Source of the DNA: Dastarcus helophoroides
Taxonomy: Eukaryota; Arthropoda; Insecta; Coleoptera; Bothrideridae
Reading direction: 5' to 3'
NCBI GenBank assembly: GCA_028583605.1
Contig: CM053337.1
Span: 10,730,969-10,794,968, forward strand
DNA length: 64,000 nucleotides
Part shown: in pieces, positions 25,101 to 36,044 of the stretch
Layout: each line of letters starts with the position of its first letter
Numbering within the stretch: position 1 is the stretch's first letter
Notes under the pieces: generated by a model
Seen by the model: the letters and a program-made list of their open reading frames with translations, nothing else
Database searches by the model: none
What the model was told of the DNA's origin: nothing
Made by a program: the position numbers and the translations under genes

Positions 25101-28100
25101 CTAAGTCTTTAAAAAAAGTCGATATCTAAAATAATCAAAATTAGTAAAAAATCAGAATTTTAAAAAAGTCGAAATGTTTAGAAAAAAAAGAATTTTTTGA
25201 AATTTACAAAACTAGTTTCGGAAAAAGTCGATATTTTGAAACGCCCTCGATTTTTTCAAAAAATTGAGAAAGCAGACAAAAGTTGGAATTTTGAAGTGAC
25301 AATTTTCAAAGTAAGTCAAAATTTTGACAAAAAAGATCCAAATGTTTAAATGTGGAAATTTTTAAAAAGTGGAAATATTGAGATAGTTGAAATTGCAAAT
25401 ATACCGAAATTGCAAGATATAACAAAATTGCAAAATATACCGAAGTCAAAAATTTTTATTTTCACAGGTCTTATATAAGATAATCATGGGGAAAGCTTCC
25501 GCAGAGAACAAAGGTGGCCTCACCCAACCGAGCCTAAGCGATGACTTCGACCCCAACATATTGTCCAACGACTTGGACAAATACTCTCCTAATTATTCTC
25601 CGTCCAAAAACAGGAATTGCCAACAGGCGATAGTCTTGTGCGCCAAAAGCGTCCTGTCCCATCTAGTCACTCATTTGGGTCATTTCCCGATGGCCATCGG
25701 GGCCGCTCGACTTAGCTCATTGGTAGTTGAGCACGATGACGTTCCTAATCTCACTTGCGACGAGCTCAGCGCCAATATTTTTTCAGCGCCTAATATACAG
25801 GTACCTGACCACAAACTGAAGTAGATTTGATATATTCAAGGCAATTAGAATCTAATGCAGTCAGATTCTAATCGTAAAGGTCACATAAATGAGACAACAG
25901 CTTATGTAACACAGGTTGCATCGCAACATCCATCGAAACTGTGTGGCTTTACTTTCACCTAGTTCGACAAAATGACCAATTAAGCAGTTAAACGTGCTGA
26001 AGTTGAAAATATTTACAACCACAACCGTAGACAGCTTCATCAATAAGATACGGTCGTTGTAAACGCTTCCAACTTAAAGCCGCTAGTCAGTTGTAGAAAT
26101 ACTCAAGAGATTGAGTTACTTGTAACTGGCATCGAGTTACTCTACTGAGTTACGTGTAACTGACTTAACTGTTTATTACACAAACATTCCTACTACATAC
26201 TAATTGAAGCATTTTCTCCGTCGAGATATACAAGTTAATTACGATGCAATTAGAATCCAACTACAATTAGAATCTAACGCAGTCAGATTCTAATCACAAA
26301 AGCTATGTAAATGAGGTAACAAAAGTAAATTAATGTTGCGGTTTCAGCTGTTCATGTTGTCGCACAATGTAATAGCGAGTCTGATCGAGTTGCCCGCGCT
26401 GGAACTACCCGGTGGTGGGGTGACAGCTGGTTTGTCGACCGCCGATAAGCAAGTACGCGTCTTATTGAGGGATCTATCAGGTAAAGCTAGTTGGGACGCT
26501 TCGATTTTGTATAAAACCCCCGAAAGCGGTTACTGCGACGAAAGCAACAGTCGATTAATCGAGCGCAAATTCGATTGTCCCAGCGGTACTCAACAGTTGG
26601 AAAGTTTAGCCATTGAAAGCATACATACTTTACCACAAAGAGCGATGAGGCAAAGACCACCGCACGTATTACCGGAGACTTCGAATGCCGCCCCCGATTT
26701 AGATCAACTTCACGATGTATGTCTTCGTTTGATTTATTGACTGTTTATTGTGAATTCAAATTTTAGCTTTTGCAATATTTGGGTCATACAAGTCCGGAAT
26801 GTTTGGAAAGTTTCAACCAAAAATTGAATGAACCTTCTCATTCCCCGATTCACGGTGATCATGAAGTTGAGGCTATCGCATCTGTGATCAGTCAGCGCAA
26901 TTTGGAGTTGGAGGAAAATCGAATGACCCAACATATGGAGTCTATGTTAGGGCAACCGATTTCAAGGCCGAATAGCCGAACAGGTGGCGCTACTAGTCCA
27001 AACTTTGAAATAACTAGCCTACAACAAGGTGTTTTTTTTTTTAATTTTTGAATTTATTATTAGTTATTTTTATAATATTGTCATTTCATTTTTTAGATAA
27101 TTATGTCGGAATAGTTTTTAATGTTTAAAAAAATCGATTTTCGTTTTTAAACTAAAAAAGCTTGAAAGTTTCAGTTTTTAAAATCAAAAATTCATGAAGA
27201 TTTTAAACTCGAAATGCTCAAAAGTTTCAGTTTTAAAGTTAAACATTTATTAAGATTGTCAACTCCGAATGCTCGAGTTCCAGTTTTAAATATTATAAAT
27301 TTATGAACATTTTAAGTTTGAAATGCTCAAAAATTTCAGTTTTGAAATCGAACATTAATGAACATTTTACGCTCGAAATGCTCGAAAGTTTCAGTTTTCA
27401 ATTCAGTTTTAAAGTCAAAAATTCACTAACATTGTCAGCTCCAAATGCTTGAGTTTCAGTTTTGAAAATTAAAAATTTATGAACATTTTAAGCACGAAAT
27501 GCTCGAAACTGTCAGTTTCGAAATCGAAAATTTATGAACATTTTAAGTTCAAAATGCTCGAATTTCAGTTTTTAAAATCGAAAATTCATGAACAACAAGC
27601 AAGAATTAAAAAATATAAGATAATAAATTTATTTCGAGCAAAAAATTTTTATGATAAAAAAATCTAATTTCTAAAATATTTTTACCTTGTGAGACATTCT
27701 TCAGTTGGAGTTTAAACTTAAAATTTGTAATATAAAATTTGCTTAAGCAGTTTGAAGTCTTCTGAAATTATAATTGTTTTAAAAAATATCGAGCCTTTGT
27801 CCTGTTTTTTTTTTTAATTTACCTCGCAATTGAGGATCATCTGAAATTTTAATTTAATCAGAAAAAAAGTTAGTTCAAAATTTCATTAACAGCGTCGTAA
27901 ATTTCAGTTTAATGTGGAAAAATTCGACCCAAAAACGAAATATTGAGTAAAGAGTTATGTATTAGAAATGTTAATGTGAATTTCAACAAGTAGAAATTGT
28001 GAGAGAATTTCTAAAAAAACGTAAAATTTGAATGGTTTCTTGAAATTGCAACTCTTACTAAAAATTATGGAAGTATCAAAATTTCTGTTCGAACGATAAA

Positions 28101-30138
28101 ATTTCAAATGCTGTTTTAAAAACTAATTTGATTTTGTTCAAATAAAAACCGAGCGTAATTGTATCATAATTTAATGTTTTAGCTCCTGCAGGAATAGTTG
28201 AACAAAACGCTTTTCAACAGTGTAGATTGTTGTTTTCGCAACTTGGCCTAAGTGGCTGGGAGAGGAGGCAACAGTTACATCTTCTTCACAAGACAGAACG
28301 ACTTCTACGTGAATTGAGAAATCTTGATAATCAAAGATGTAGGGAAACTCATAAGGTAATATTTACCGGAAAAATGTCGCAAAATAATAAATATTTTGAC
28401 TTTTTAGGTGGCGGTGATATATGTTGCTCCCGGACAAGAAGATAAAGCCTCCATATTATCAAACCAAGGAGGGAGTGCTGCATACGAACAATTTTTAGCG
28501 GCTTTAGCTTGGGAGGTTGAACTTGAAGGCCACACTGGTTTTTTGGGGGGTTTACAGAGGCAGGGCTCTACGGGATCCACAGCTCCATACGTCGCTACCA
28601 GCTTCCTGGAAGCTATATTTCATGTAGCAACTAGAATGCCTGGTGACACACCCGAAGCAGTACTTAATAAGGTATTATTTCCACCTGAAGTGTTGTTGGC
28701 CTGTTACATTTCACTCTACGTTTTAATGCATTTTAATAATGTTGAAAAACTTCATCAATTATTCCGCTTTTTTACTTGCAAGGAGGCGGCGCGGCCTCGG
28801 GAAAACCGATTTTGCGTGTGGTAATTGTAACTGGTGCCCATATTTTGATTACAAAGTAAAAGTATGTAATATTCAATTATTAGCGAGAAAATCCATTTTT
28901 CGATAGCCCTAATCTTCTCTCAAAGGTGATGGATATTTTGATAGCCCTAATCTTCTCTCAGAGGTAATGGATTTTTTAAGCTTCAGTGGTGTAGTTGATT
29001 GAGGAATTACTGAACTAAAACTTTTCAGAAATGATCCAGACATCAAAGATTCAAATCTCCCTCAAACATATCCCATCTCTTCATCTCCTTGTTCCAAATT
29101 TCCATTGAAATAATTGGTTAGTAATATGAATAAATAGATTTTCCTTTTCAGACTAGACATTTGGGCAACGATGAAGTTCATATTGTTTGGTCGGAACACA
29201 GTCGTGATTATCGGCGTGATATCATTCCAACTGAATTCTGTGATATATTAATAACGATTTATCCGCTCGGAAATAATTTGAACAGGGTTACAGTTAACTG
29301 CAAGCCGGACGTAAGATTAACAAAATTACGTTAACCATCACATACTACTTACATTTTTCGGTAGGTACCACACTTTGGAATCCTTTTCAACGAAGCCATC
29401 ATCGAAAGTAACGTTTTGGCAGGTCTCGTTAGAGCTGCGGCTATTTGTGCAAGTCGAGCCAAACGAACCACTTTGACGCATTATCAGCAATAGTAAGTTT
29501 TTCGAAAAAAGGGTGAAATCATTTTTTAATTTCGATTTCTTTAGCTACGAAGAACGGGCGAGATCCTTGGAGACTGTAGTTACTAAACATAAAGACACTA
29601 CAACTTACGAAGAATTTATTTCGAGAGTTTACAGTCCTATAGCAACGGCGAGTCCTTTTTGCGCTAGCGGCCCTAATAGCGTAGGCGCCGGAGACGGCCC
29701 CGCATGCAGTAATAACCCATCAATGTTAGCAGCAGCGTTGATAGACTCGCATGGCCATTCACACAAACCCAATCAAAAGGGAGATCAAAAATTTAGAAGT
29801 AAGTATGGAGCTTGTTCTTGGGCTAGGAATGTCTTTTTTGCCAATCATTGCTTAATTAAAATTTACTTTCGCATTGACTAATAAACAAGCGAGTGTTTAA
29901 AAAATGTTCTATTTTTAGTTTAGTATTTTATTTTGAGCATAATTTATTTTCATGTTTTTATGCAGCATCACGAGGAGTTCTGTTTAACAGTCCGGAAAGC
30001 ACCCAAAATGTCGAATCGACAAGTATATCTCCGAGACCTCTGAAAAAATTGTCGACTAGCTTTAAAAATCCACCGAAAAAGACCATCAAACAGGAGGTTC
30101 AAGTTGAAATCGTCACGGAAATTTTGCGCAAAAAGTAG
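13133..30138 (+). CDS. RalGAP subunit alpha (Ral GTPase-activating protein)
   Basis: Catalytic subunit of the RalGAP complex, which stimulates GTP hydrolysis on Ral. Nineteen exons: 13133-13238, 13289-13399, 15788-16363, 16418-16621, 16746-17551, 17678-17965, 18391-18973, 19024-19301, 19801-19968, 20016-20315, 25468-25800, 26348-26716, 26767-27028, 28183-28355, 28408-28671, 29152-29310, 29365-29492, 29545-29798, 29966-30138. They sum to 5535 nt (1844 codons plus stop), with frame kept at every junction. The N-terminus [19 protein letters not shown] matches the family start. Other family words are [35 protein letters not shown] and [10 protein letters not shown]. The C-terminal Rap/Ran-GAP domain has [17 protein letters not shown] and [19 protein letters not shown]. 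Asn1613 in the LGND word is the expected catalytic asparagine thumb. Intron 2 (2.4 kb) and intron 10 (5.15 kb) are expanded by AT-rich repeats. Confidence 0.95.
13920..15560. repeat. TCGAAATTT-rich repeat in RalGAP-alpha intron 2
   Basis: About 1.6 kb in which words such as AAAGTCGAAATTT, GTCAAAATTT and AATTTGAGAAAA recur every 10-30 bp with A-tract linkers. No exact long period is visible here, unlike the arrays at 22.9-25.4 kb and 51-64 kb. Short open frames (for example 14629-14907) are translations of the repeat. Confidence 0.75.
20370..20700. repeat. AT-rich repeat filler at the start of RalGAP-alpha intron 10
   Basis: Words such as TTTTTCTAAATTTTGAGTTT and AAATTCAAAATTG run in the orientation opposite to the arrays further downstream. 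The rest of the intron up to KATNAL2 (20700-21069) shows no gene. Confidence 0.45.
21070..22494 (-). CDS. KATNAL2: Katanin p60 ATPase-like 2 (KATNAL2), single exon, nested
   Basis: Meiotic-clade AAA ATPase of the katanin family, which severs or remodels microtubules. The 474-residue uninterrupted frame has a LisH domain at about 31-62 ([19 protein letters not shown]) and a basic linker at 109-124. The AAA module has Walker A GPPGTGKT (241-248), Walker [11 protein letters not shown] (296-305, with D300/E301), a sensor-type STNAPW (343-348) and arginine fingers LLRRLEKR (354-361). A Vps4-like C-terminal helical region follows. LisH plus AAA points to KATNAL2 and not katanin p60 or KATNAL1. The gene lies antisense inside RalGAP-alpha intron 10 and has no introns. 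It could be a retrogene or have lost its introns; no poly(A) remnant is obvious. Confidence 0.93.
   Translation of the reverse strand: MGELTTTKLWKSPTQSISQNIKDQAKRELHHRKRNVLHLIMGYLKDNNLQETAAALEQEAQIDEHFEVCDNIDLDIILQEYSSYYYAKFQRYPKFVRQVNKDVSSPNTRRQSGPKKPKKKLEKGESSHSSDSSPLQDRLNFGICVTSLNSQVENKVSTLYDEENITHKPLCDFDGYTPEWREMANQILKELVPKNLGTTWDDCIGLDEQAELLKEATIYPLKFPDVFKGLCSSWKGVLLYGPPGTGKTLLAKALACEGSTTFINVTSSAFVSKWRGESEKMIKVLFDVAKYYSPTTIFIDEVDSLTSASSPSNHEASIRFKSELLIQIDGILNSDHLVFILASTNAPWKLDLALLRRLEKRILVPLPNNQMKIRIFQHYLQLDGRKNIKSSEIESIMNMTENFSGSDIKIVCKEASMKVIRELLKQIKVEKHRKVTGRDLTMADLIDAIKTVKSCVTNDEYHKYIEWNKKFGSR
22880..25460. repeat. Higher-order tandem array, about 350-370 bp units
   Basis: The marker GTCGATATTCTGAAACA with its neighbours recurs near 23285, 23641, 24160, 24507, 24878 and 25226, mostly 348-370 bp apart. 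Pairs are more alike at about 717 bp: the segments at 24112-24318 and 24829-25035 translate identically. Each unit is built of smaller GTCGAAATCTTTAAAAAA-type words. The array lies between KATNAL2 and RalGAP-alpha exon 11. Confidence 0.85.
25845..26310. repeat. Direct repeats with internal palindrome in RalGAP-alpha intron 11
   Basis: ATTAGAATCTAATGCAG followed by TCAGATTCTAAT at about 25848 recurs as ATTAGAATCTAACGCAG plus TCAGATTCTAAT at about 26268. Each is itself an inverted repeat (ATTAGAATCT / AGATTCTAAT). The spacing is about 420 bp. The intervening DNA has GAGTTAC/GTAACT words and no gene. Possibly the two ends of a small element. Confidence 0.5.
27120..28100. repeat. Degenerate short tandem repeat in RalGAP-alpha intron 13
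   Basis: Words GAAATGCTCGAAA, TTTCAGTTTTAAA and ATGAACATTTTAAG recur at about 55-65 bp from 27150 to 27600, then fade into AT-rich sequence. No coding potential is recognised. Confidence 0.55.
28902..28977. repeat. Two 38 bp tandem units in RalGAP-alpha intron 15
   Basis: GATAGCCCTAATCTTCTCTC plus a further 18 bp occurs at 28902 and again at 28940 with few changes. Confidence 0.7.
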
Positions 30139-30840
30139 AAACTAAATAACGAACGTAATCATATATAAATATAAATGTCTCTTGCAACATATATTTTCAA
30201 TTATTGTATATAACATGAAGTAACGCGAATTTAATTTTAACTTATAAAAAATAAATATAATATTTTTCTAAGTTTTTGTATAGCATGGTATAAGCACACA
30301 TTTTTTTAATTTATTTGTAGAAATGTTTAAACAAAATAACTTTATTTTATTAGTTACGACTGTTAATTTATATATAATTTGTTAAATATTAATATTTATT
30401 AATGTAGAATGAAACATCTAAGTTATTATATATTTATATTTATTGACAGACAATTTTTTCTAATATTTTGACATGCATTTGTAGAACATAAACACGGATG
30501 CTTGCACTTAATCTCCATTTTTGTCCGTAAGTTAAGCAATATTTGTTTAAAATAAATTATGAACAGTATTAAGCAAAAGGCACATAGCAATATCGTTTCT
30601 GAGGTTTTACTTCATTTTAAATCTTTTTATATTCTACTTGCAGTATTAAGACAGTTTTATATATTTGTATTTCCTTGTTTTCAATTATTTGAAAATAATC
30701 TAACCATTTAATGGTTTTGTAAAGATGTAAAAATAATGTACTTACAGCTTTATTAATGAATAAATTTTGAAACTAATTGGCTTTTTTAATTTAGGACCAA
30801 ACAAAAAAATAATAGTTTACTTAAGAGTGGTAGTTTCGTA
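30139..30840. other. RalGAP-alpha 3' region and intergenic DNA
   Basis: AT-rich sequence with several AATAAA-type words (around 30249, 30550 and 30759) suitable for RalGAP-alpha 3' end formation. No gene is seen. The left boundary of the hsp70 inverted duplication lies at about 30841. Confidence 0.5.
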
Positions 30841-30858
30841 ATAAAATTTAAAAGTTAC

Positions 30859-30976
30859 CATAAGCAGGAGGAAATATGATATATTGTTCAAAAGTCTGAG
30901 ATTTACTGGCAGCTGTTAGTGGTTTGGCAATTTGTATTGCCAATACACTTATTATTTTGAAAAGAGGTAAATACAT
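30859..30976 (-). pseudogene. Orphan exon 1 of an OPA3-like gene
   Basis: Starts MYLPLFKIISVLAIQIAKPL and ends at PPAY with the donor GTAACT still present at 30858. It matches exon 1 of the complete gene at 38309, with a 15 bp deletion and several substitutions (SQTFEQYIIFPPAY against SHTFKRYIILPPAY). No second exon is found between 30139 and 30858, where the FHWFE-type sequence should lie. It is therefore a truncated copy carried by the hsp70 duplication. Without a downstream exon a functional OPA3-type protein is unlikely. Confidence 0.8.
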
Positions 30977-31287
30977 GTTACGGCAAAAATTTGATTCTGA
31001 CGTGTTCTTAAATAAAATGTCACTGACTTTATCCAAAAAGTCACACCTTAAAATAATGTCGAGTTATTTTACTTGTCTTTCTGTTATTGTACTATAACAG
31101 TTATACGGATTGGCTTCAATAATAAACACAGTTATTTTTTTGTAAAAATATTTATTAATAAATAAATCTAATATTTACATGGTAAATAAATTAACAGATA
31201 TTTATTTTACTTGGGTAATATTTTAACAATCACAGATACATAATACTTTTAAAGTCTGACTCTTATGGCTTATTACTATTCGGAGAT

Positions 31288-33240
31288 TTAGTCTACTTCT
31301 TCAACGGTTGGTCCTTGAGATCTTCCTCCGAATCCTCCCGCCTGCTGACCGCAACTACCTCCTGGCATACCTCCAGCTGCTCCAGGGAAACCGCCACCAG
31401 TGTTACCGCCGTGTAATTTTGTCATGATGGATGAGCAAACCGACGTTAATTGTCTTTCTTTATCTTCGTATTCTTCTTTCTCGGCCAAAGTGTTCTGTTC
31501 TAACCACTGCAAACAACTCTGGCATTCTCTTTCGACCGTAGCTTTGTCTTCTGCACTTAATTTGTCCCCACAATCCGCTACTGCTTGTTTAAGCTGGAAT
31601 ATATAGCCTTCGAGATGGTTACGAGCTGCTATCTTTTCCCTCTGCTTGTCATCTTCTTCCTTGTATCTTTCGGCGTCAGCCACCATTTGCTCGATATCTT
31701 TCTGAGACAATCTCCCTTTGTCGTTCTTGATTGTGATATTTCTCGAGTTGCCAGAACTTGTATCTTTAGCGGAGACGTTCAAGATACCATTGGCGTCAAG
31801 ATCGAAGGTGACTTCAATTTTAGGCACTCCACGCGGCGCTGGAGGTATTCCGGTTAAATCGAAGGTGCCCAAAAGGTTGTTGTCCTTGGTCATGGCTCTT
31901 TCACCTTCAAATACCTGAATTGTAACGGCTGGTTGATTGTCGGCGTACGTTGTAAACGTTTGTGTCTGTTTACACGGAATTCTAGCGTTTCTTTCGACGA
32001 TCTTCGTCATTACGCCACCGGCCGTTTCGATACCGAGAGATAACGGTGTTACGTCGACCAACAGCACATCTTGAATTTTCGAATCCTTCTCTCCACTAAG
32101 AACTGCGGCTTGTACTGCTGCGCCATAAGCGACGGCTTCGTCCGGATTAATGGACAAGTTCAACGTTTTTCCGTTGAAGAAGTTCTGTAGAAGCTGCTGT
32201 ATCTTCGGAATTCTCGTAGAACCACCAACCAACACAACGTCGTGAATAGAGCCTTTGTCCATCTTAGCGTCTGAAAGAGCTTTCTCGACCGGTTGAAGAG
32301 TACCTCTGAACAAATCGGAACAAAGTTCCTCGAATCTAGCCCTGCTGACTTTCGTATAGAAGTCGATACCGTCGAAGAGAGCGTCTATTTCGATAGTAGC
32401 TTCCGTACTCGACGACAAAGTTCTCTTTGCTCTCTCCGCTGCCGTCCTCAATCTTCTCAACGCTCTCGGATTCGTCGGTAAATCTTTCTTGAATTTACGT
32501 TTGAATTCATCCGCCAGATGGTTCACTAGCCGGTTATCGAAGTCTTCACCACCCAAATGGGTGTCGCCCGCTGTGGCTCTAACTTCAAACAACGATCCTT
32601 CGTCGATGGTTAAAATAGACACATCAAACGTGCCACCGCCCAAGTCGAAGATAAGTACGTTCTTTTCACCTTTCAAGTTCTTGTCTAAGCCGTAGGCGAG
32701 AGCCGCCGCTGTTGGTTCATTGATGATTCTCATGACGTTGAGGCCGGCAATAACTCCCGCATCTTTGGTGGCTTGCCTCTGCGAGTCGTTGAAGTAAGCT
32801 GGTACTGTGATCACCGCATCTTTCACCGTTGTTCCCAAATAAGCTTCCGCAGTCTCCTTCATCTTCGTCAAAACCATCGAGCTGATTTCTTCAGGAGCGA
32901 ACGTCTTAAATTCACCTTTGTGTTCAACTCGAATCTTCGGTTTACCGCAGTCGTTGATGACTTTAAACGGCCAATGTTTGATGTCTTGTTGGATTTTAGG
33001 ATCGTCGAATTTTCTACCGATGAGACGTTTAGCGTCGAAGACCGTGTTGCTGGGATTCATCGCCACTTGATTCTTCGCCGCATCTCCGATGAGACGTTCC
33101 GTGTCCGTGAAGGCGACATAGCTGGGTGTTGTTCTGTTGCCTTGATCGTTGGCGATAATTTCCACTTTTCCGTGTTGCCAGACACCGACACAGGAGTATG
33201 TGGTGCCCAAGTCGATACCAATTGCTGGAGCTTTTACCAT
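31288..33240 (-). CDS. Hsp70: Heat shock protein 70, inducible cytosolic type (copy 1)
   Basis: ATP-dependent chaperone of 650 residues with no introns, as in stress-inducible hsp70 genes. The N-terminal ATPase domain has the [12 protein letters not shown] signature at about residue 8, [14 protein letters not shown] near 200 and the [16 protein letters not shown] word near 340. The substrate-binding domain and lid follow. The C-terminus is glycine-rich and ends EEVD, the cytosolic co-chaperone docking motif. There is no signal peptide. The upstream region at 33241-33690 has a TATA box and heat-shock elements. The protein is identical to the divergent copy at 36045-37997, about 2.8 kb away start to start. 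A 170-codon antisense frame inside the gene is a by-product of hsp70 codon bias. Confidence 0.98.
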   Translation of the reverse strand: MVKAPAIGIDLGTTYSCVGVWQHGKVEIIANDQGNRTTPSYVAFTDTERLIGDAAKNQVAMNPSNTVFDAKRLIGRKFDDPKIQQDIKHWPFKVINDCGKPKIRVEHKGEFKTFAPEEISSMVLTKMKETAEAYLGTTVKDAVITVPAYFNDSQRQATKDAGVIAGLNVMRIINEPTAAALAYGLDKNLKGEKNVLIFDLGGGTFDVSILTIDEGSLFEVRATAGDTHLGGEDFDNRLVNHLADEFKRKFKKDLPTNPRALRRLRTAAERAKRTLSSSTEATIEIDALFDGIDFYTKVSRARFEELCSDLFRGTLQPVEKALSDAKMDKGSIHDVVLVGGSTRIPKIQQLLQNFFNGKTLNLSINPDEAVAYGAAVQAAVLSGEKDSKIQDVLLVDVTPLSLGIETAGGVMTKIVERNARIPCKQTQTFTTYADNQPAVTIQVFEGERAMTKDNNLLGTFDLTGIPPAPRGVPKIEVTFDLDANGILNVSAKDTSSGNSRNITIKNDKGRLSQKDIEQMVADAERYKEEDDKQREKIAARNHLEGYIFQLKQAVADCGDKLSAEDKATVERECQSCLQWLEQNTLAEKEEYEDKERQLTSVCSSIMTKLHGGNTGGGFPGAAGGMPGGSCGQQAGGFGGRSQGPTVEEVD

Positions 33241-33384
33241 TTTCGTAGATATTCACTTATTAAATTTCCACTTAATATGCACTGAATGTATAAGCTGAAT
33301 ACAAAATCGCTTGTTCGATCGCTTCGCTTGTTTAATCGCTTCGCTTGATTCAAATAATCTGGCAGTTGGCGCGGTTTCCGCGTC

Positions 33385-33444
33385 TTATATACGAATCGGC
33401 TTCGTATCTCGAATATTCTCGAAGTCACTCGACCTATTCCAGAA
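33385..33444 (-). promoter_or_regulatory. hsp70 copy 1 core promoter: TATA box and proximal HSEs
   Basis: On the minus strand a TATATAA box (33385-33391) lies about 145 bp before the start codon. Proximal heat-shock elements follow: GAAtaTTCtcGAA at 33411-33423 and TTCCAGAA at 33437-33444. The alternating GAA/TTC pattern is the established HSF binding site. The same block sits before copy 2. Confidence 0.85.
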
Positions 33445-33670
33445 TATCGTGGAGATGGACGGAGTTTTACAAAACGTTAAAATAGATTTGTTTTGTGAAA
33501 TCATTAAAAAAGTGTTAGTTTAATATCACCATTATTGTTTATATAAAAGTTATAACTTTAGTAACAATAGATAATGAATTTATTGGCTTAGTTTTTACAT
33601 ATTAAACAGAATTTTTATAATCAATTTGTGCTTTATTATGTAACACTATCCGAGTTAATAAAACGCAATG

Positions 33671-33688
33671 GAATGTTCGAGAAGCTTC
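33671..33688 (-). promoter_or_regulatory. Distal four-unit HSE of hsp70 copy 1
   Basis: GAAtgTTCgaGAAgcTTC is a perfect four-pentamer heat-shock element about 430 bp before the start codon. It is mirrored at 35596-35613. Confidence 0.8.
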
Positions 33689-33745
33689 GGGATTTTATCG
33701 ATTACATTCGAGAATTTAAATTTGTAAATCGTCTATGTTTATAAA

Positions 33746-35559
33746 CATTAGTTTGTCATTTACAATAATTTATTTATATAACATATTGTTAATGTAAATA
33801 GTTTTTTTATGTAACATGCTTATTATTTGTACACAATGTAGTGTACAAAATAGTGTTTCAACTTATGTTTTTAATTTTTTAAATTTAAGTTTTTACGTTT
33901 TAATTTTTAAAAATATTTCAAAGCAGAGAACGTTCTCTGTAACTTCCGTAACTTTCATACTTAAAATAATAATAAATATACAGAATGATGACTTTTACTG
34001 GAATAAATCTAATAAAACCAAATCAAAATTCCTGAAGCGGGTCAATTTTCGTTTCTAGTTTACTACAACATTTTAGCATTTTACTGTCGTTTCTGTTTAT
34101 TCCTTGCCATCACAAGGGGTAAAGATTAATCTCACACTTTTTAATTTTTTTATTGTAGAAACCATTCTAAGAGGACTACGTCAAATAATTTGGGTTTGAG
34201 ATTACCAAGACAGCAAACAACAATTTTCATTTTTTCTTCCGGATATTTGTGAATTTAAGATGCTTTTTTTATTACATTCCTATTTTAGTGCGTCGTGGAA
34301 TTGGATGGAGTTATAAAAAAAAGACCTTAAATAAATTTGTTTGATGACATTAATAAACAAATGGTAGTTCATTGTCACAATTGTGATTGACATATTTTAA
34401 TAACAATAAAAAATTAGATTATTTGGCTGATTTTTATCATATTGCAGCAAATTTATTTAATTAATTTGATATTATTATGAAACGCTATCCAAATTAAATG
34501 CACCTACTGGAACTTTCGCGAAGCTTCGGGATTTTATCGATTACCTTCGAGAATTTCAATATTTGATATTTACAAAGAATGTTTATTATTTAATTAAAGA
34601 ACGTTATAAATTTAAGAAGAAAGAGAAGATTATATGTATTTTCAAATACTGTTAAATACCTATAATTTAATAATGTAAATCAAATATAAATAAATGTAAA
34701 ATAGTAAGTGAAAGACGCAAAACTGTTTTAAGTTTAGGTCTTATTTTTAAATCAAATGACGTGTGTACAAAAAGTTTTCTAATCTGCTGTCATTTTTGGT
34801 CAGGTTTACATATGTTCCTTACTTGATCGACAGACAGGTAAACAAACATAACCTTCAAAAAAATTATATTATTTGATATTATAATGAAAGAAAAATTTTT
34901 ATTGTTAAATTCTACTTTCCAAAAGCATAAAAAGGCAATCGTGAATGGATATCTTCTATTCCTGCCAGTGCTGCAGAATTTTTATGTCAATGTTAAATGT
35001 CAATTTAGTGAGTACGAAACAAGTAAGGAACATACGTAGATATGTCAAAAAATGATAACGGCACTCTAGATTAGAACACTTTTTATACACTTGATATTTG
35101 ACTGCAACTTTCGAGGTTGAAATAAAAATACAGGATTTTTTAGACATATGTTTATGTTTTGAATTTATATAACTTATATAATTTATTTAAAATGGAAACC
35201 TTGAAAGCAATGTGGAATATTGTAGAAAAAAAGAAAGAAATCTTGGAAAAAAAACTCGAACCTTCAATACAAATCTCAGAATTGCGAAAAACAATGAAAT
35301 TTAAGTCACCTTCAATTTTTTTGTCCTTTCGGGAATAGTATAACTTTTTTATTATCAATGAAAAGTAAATATATTGTACTTATTATTGATTATCTTTTAA
35401 CAAGTTGCAAAAAACAACTAACAGACCTGTTACATTTAAAAAATTAAAAACTTTAGTTAAAACACTTGTTTATAATGTATAAATCTTAAACCTGTAACAT
35501 TAAAATATCTCTTTATTTATATTATTAGTAATATAATATCTAAATAAACTATTGTTTAT
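33746..35559. other. Spacer between divergent hsp70 genes
   Basis: About 1.8 kb with no gene. It contains a diverged third copy of the hsp70 upstream region (listed separately) and AT-rich sequence. Short open stretches (33816-34058, 34956-35147, 35152-35358) show no recognisable similarity. Confidence 0.6.
34265..34575 (-). pseudogene. Relic hsp70 upstream region (third copy, no gene)
   Basis: The sequence from GTGGAATTGGATGGAG to TCGATTACCTTCGAGAATTT follows, in order and orientation, the promoter-distal block of copy 1 (33448-33715). Shared words include GGATTTTATCGATTAC and the TTATTGGCTTA/TTATTTGGCTGA block. It keeps a four-unit HSE, GAActTTCgcGAAgcTTC, at 34510-34527. No hsp70 coding sequence is attached. 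Best read as the remnant of an earlier tandem hsp70 copy, or of a duplicated enhancer. Confidence 0.7.
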
Positions 35560-35595
35560 AAATTAAAAAATCGCGAATGTAATCGATAAATGCCC

Positions 35596-35613
35596 GAAAC
35601 TTCTCGAACATTC
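35596..35613 (+). promoter_or_regulatory. Distal four-unit HSE of hsp70 copy 2
   Basis: GAAacTTCtcGAAcaTTC is a perfect four-pentamer heat-shock element. It has two to three differences from its mirror at 33671-33688, mostly outside the GAA/TTC cores. Confidence 0.8.
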
Positions 35614-35840
35614 AATTACGTTTTATTAACTCGGATAGTGTTACATAATAAAGCACAAATTGATTATAAAAATTCTGTTTAATAAGTAAAAACTAAGCCA
35701 ATAAATTTATTATTTATTGTTACTAAAGTTATAACGTTTTATATAAACAATAATGGTGATATTAAACTAACACCTTTTTAATGATTTCACAAAACAAATC
35801 TATTTTAACGTTTTGTAAAACTCCGTCCATCTCCACGATA

Positions 35841-35900
35841 TTCTGGAATAGGTCGAGTGACTTCGAGAATATTCGAGATACGAAGCCGATTCGTATATAA
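35841..35900 (+). promoter_or_regulatory. hsp70 copy 2 core promoter: proximal HSEs and TATA box
   Basis: TTCTGGAA at 35841-35848, TTCgaGAAtaTTC at 35862-35874 and TATATAA at 35894-35900, followed by about 145 bp to the start codon. The layout matches copy 1. Confidence 0.85.
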
Positions 35901-36044
35901 GACGCGGAAACCGCGCCAACTGCCAGATTATTTGAATCAAGCGAAGCGATTAAACAAGCGAAGCGATCGAACAAGCGATTTTGTATTCAGCTTATACATT
36001 CAGTGCATATTAAGTGGAAATTTAATAAGTGAATATCTACGAAA

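Larger units (their letters stand above)
30841..33745 (-). repeat. Left arm of large hsp70 inverted duplication
   Basis: This arm is the reverse complement of about 35560-38455. It covers exon 1 of an OPA3-like gene, the hsp70 3' flank, the whole hsp70 gene and its promoter. The hsp70 protein is identical in both arms, and so are all long alternative-frame translations, meaning near-total DNA identity from about 31288 to 33523. Identity drops at the outer OPA3-like end and at the inner promoter-distal end. Confidence 0.95.

Noticed and set aside
32773..33285. A 170-codon frame antisense to hsp70 copy 1 (and its mirror at 36000-36512)
   Set aside because: It is fully contained in or opposite the hsp70 coding and 5' region. 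Long antisense frames are a known consequence of hsp70 codon bias; no independent evidence supports a protein.
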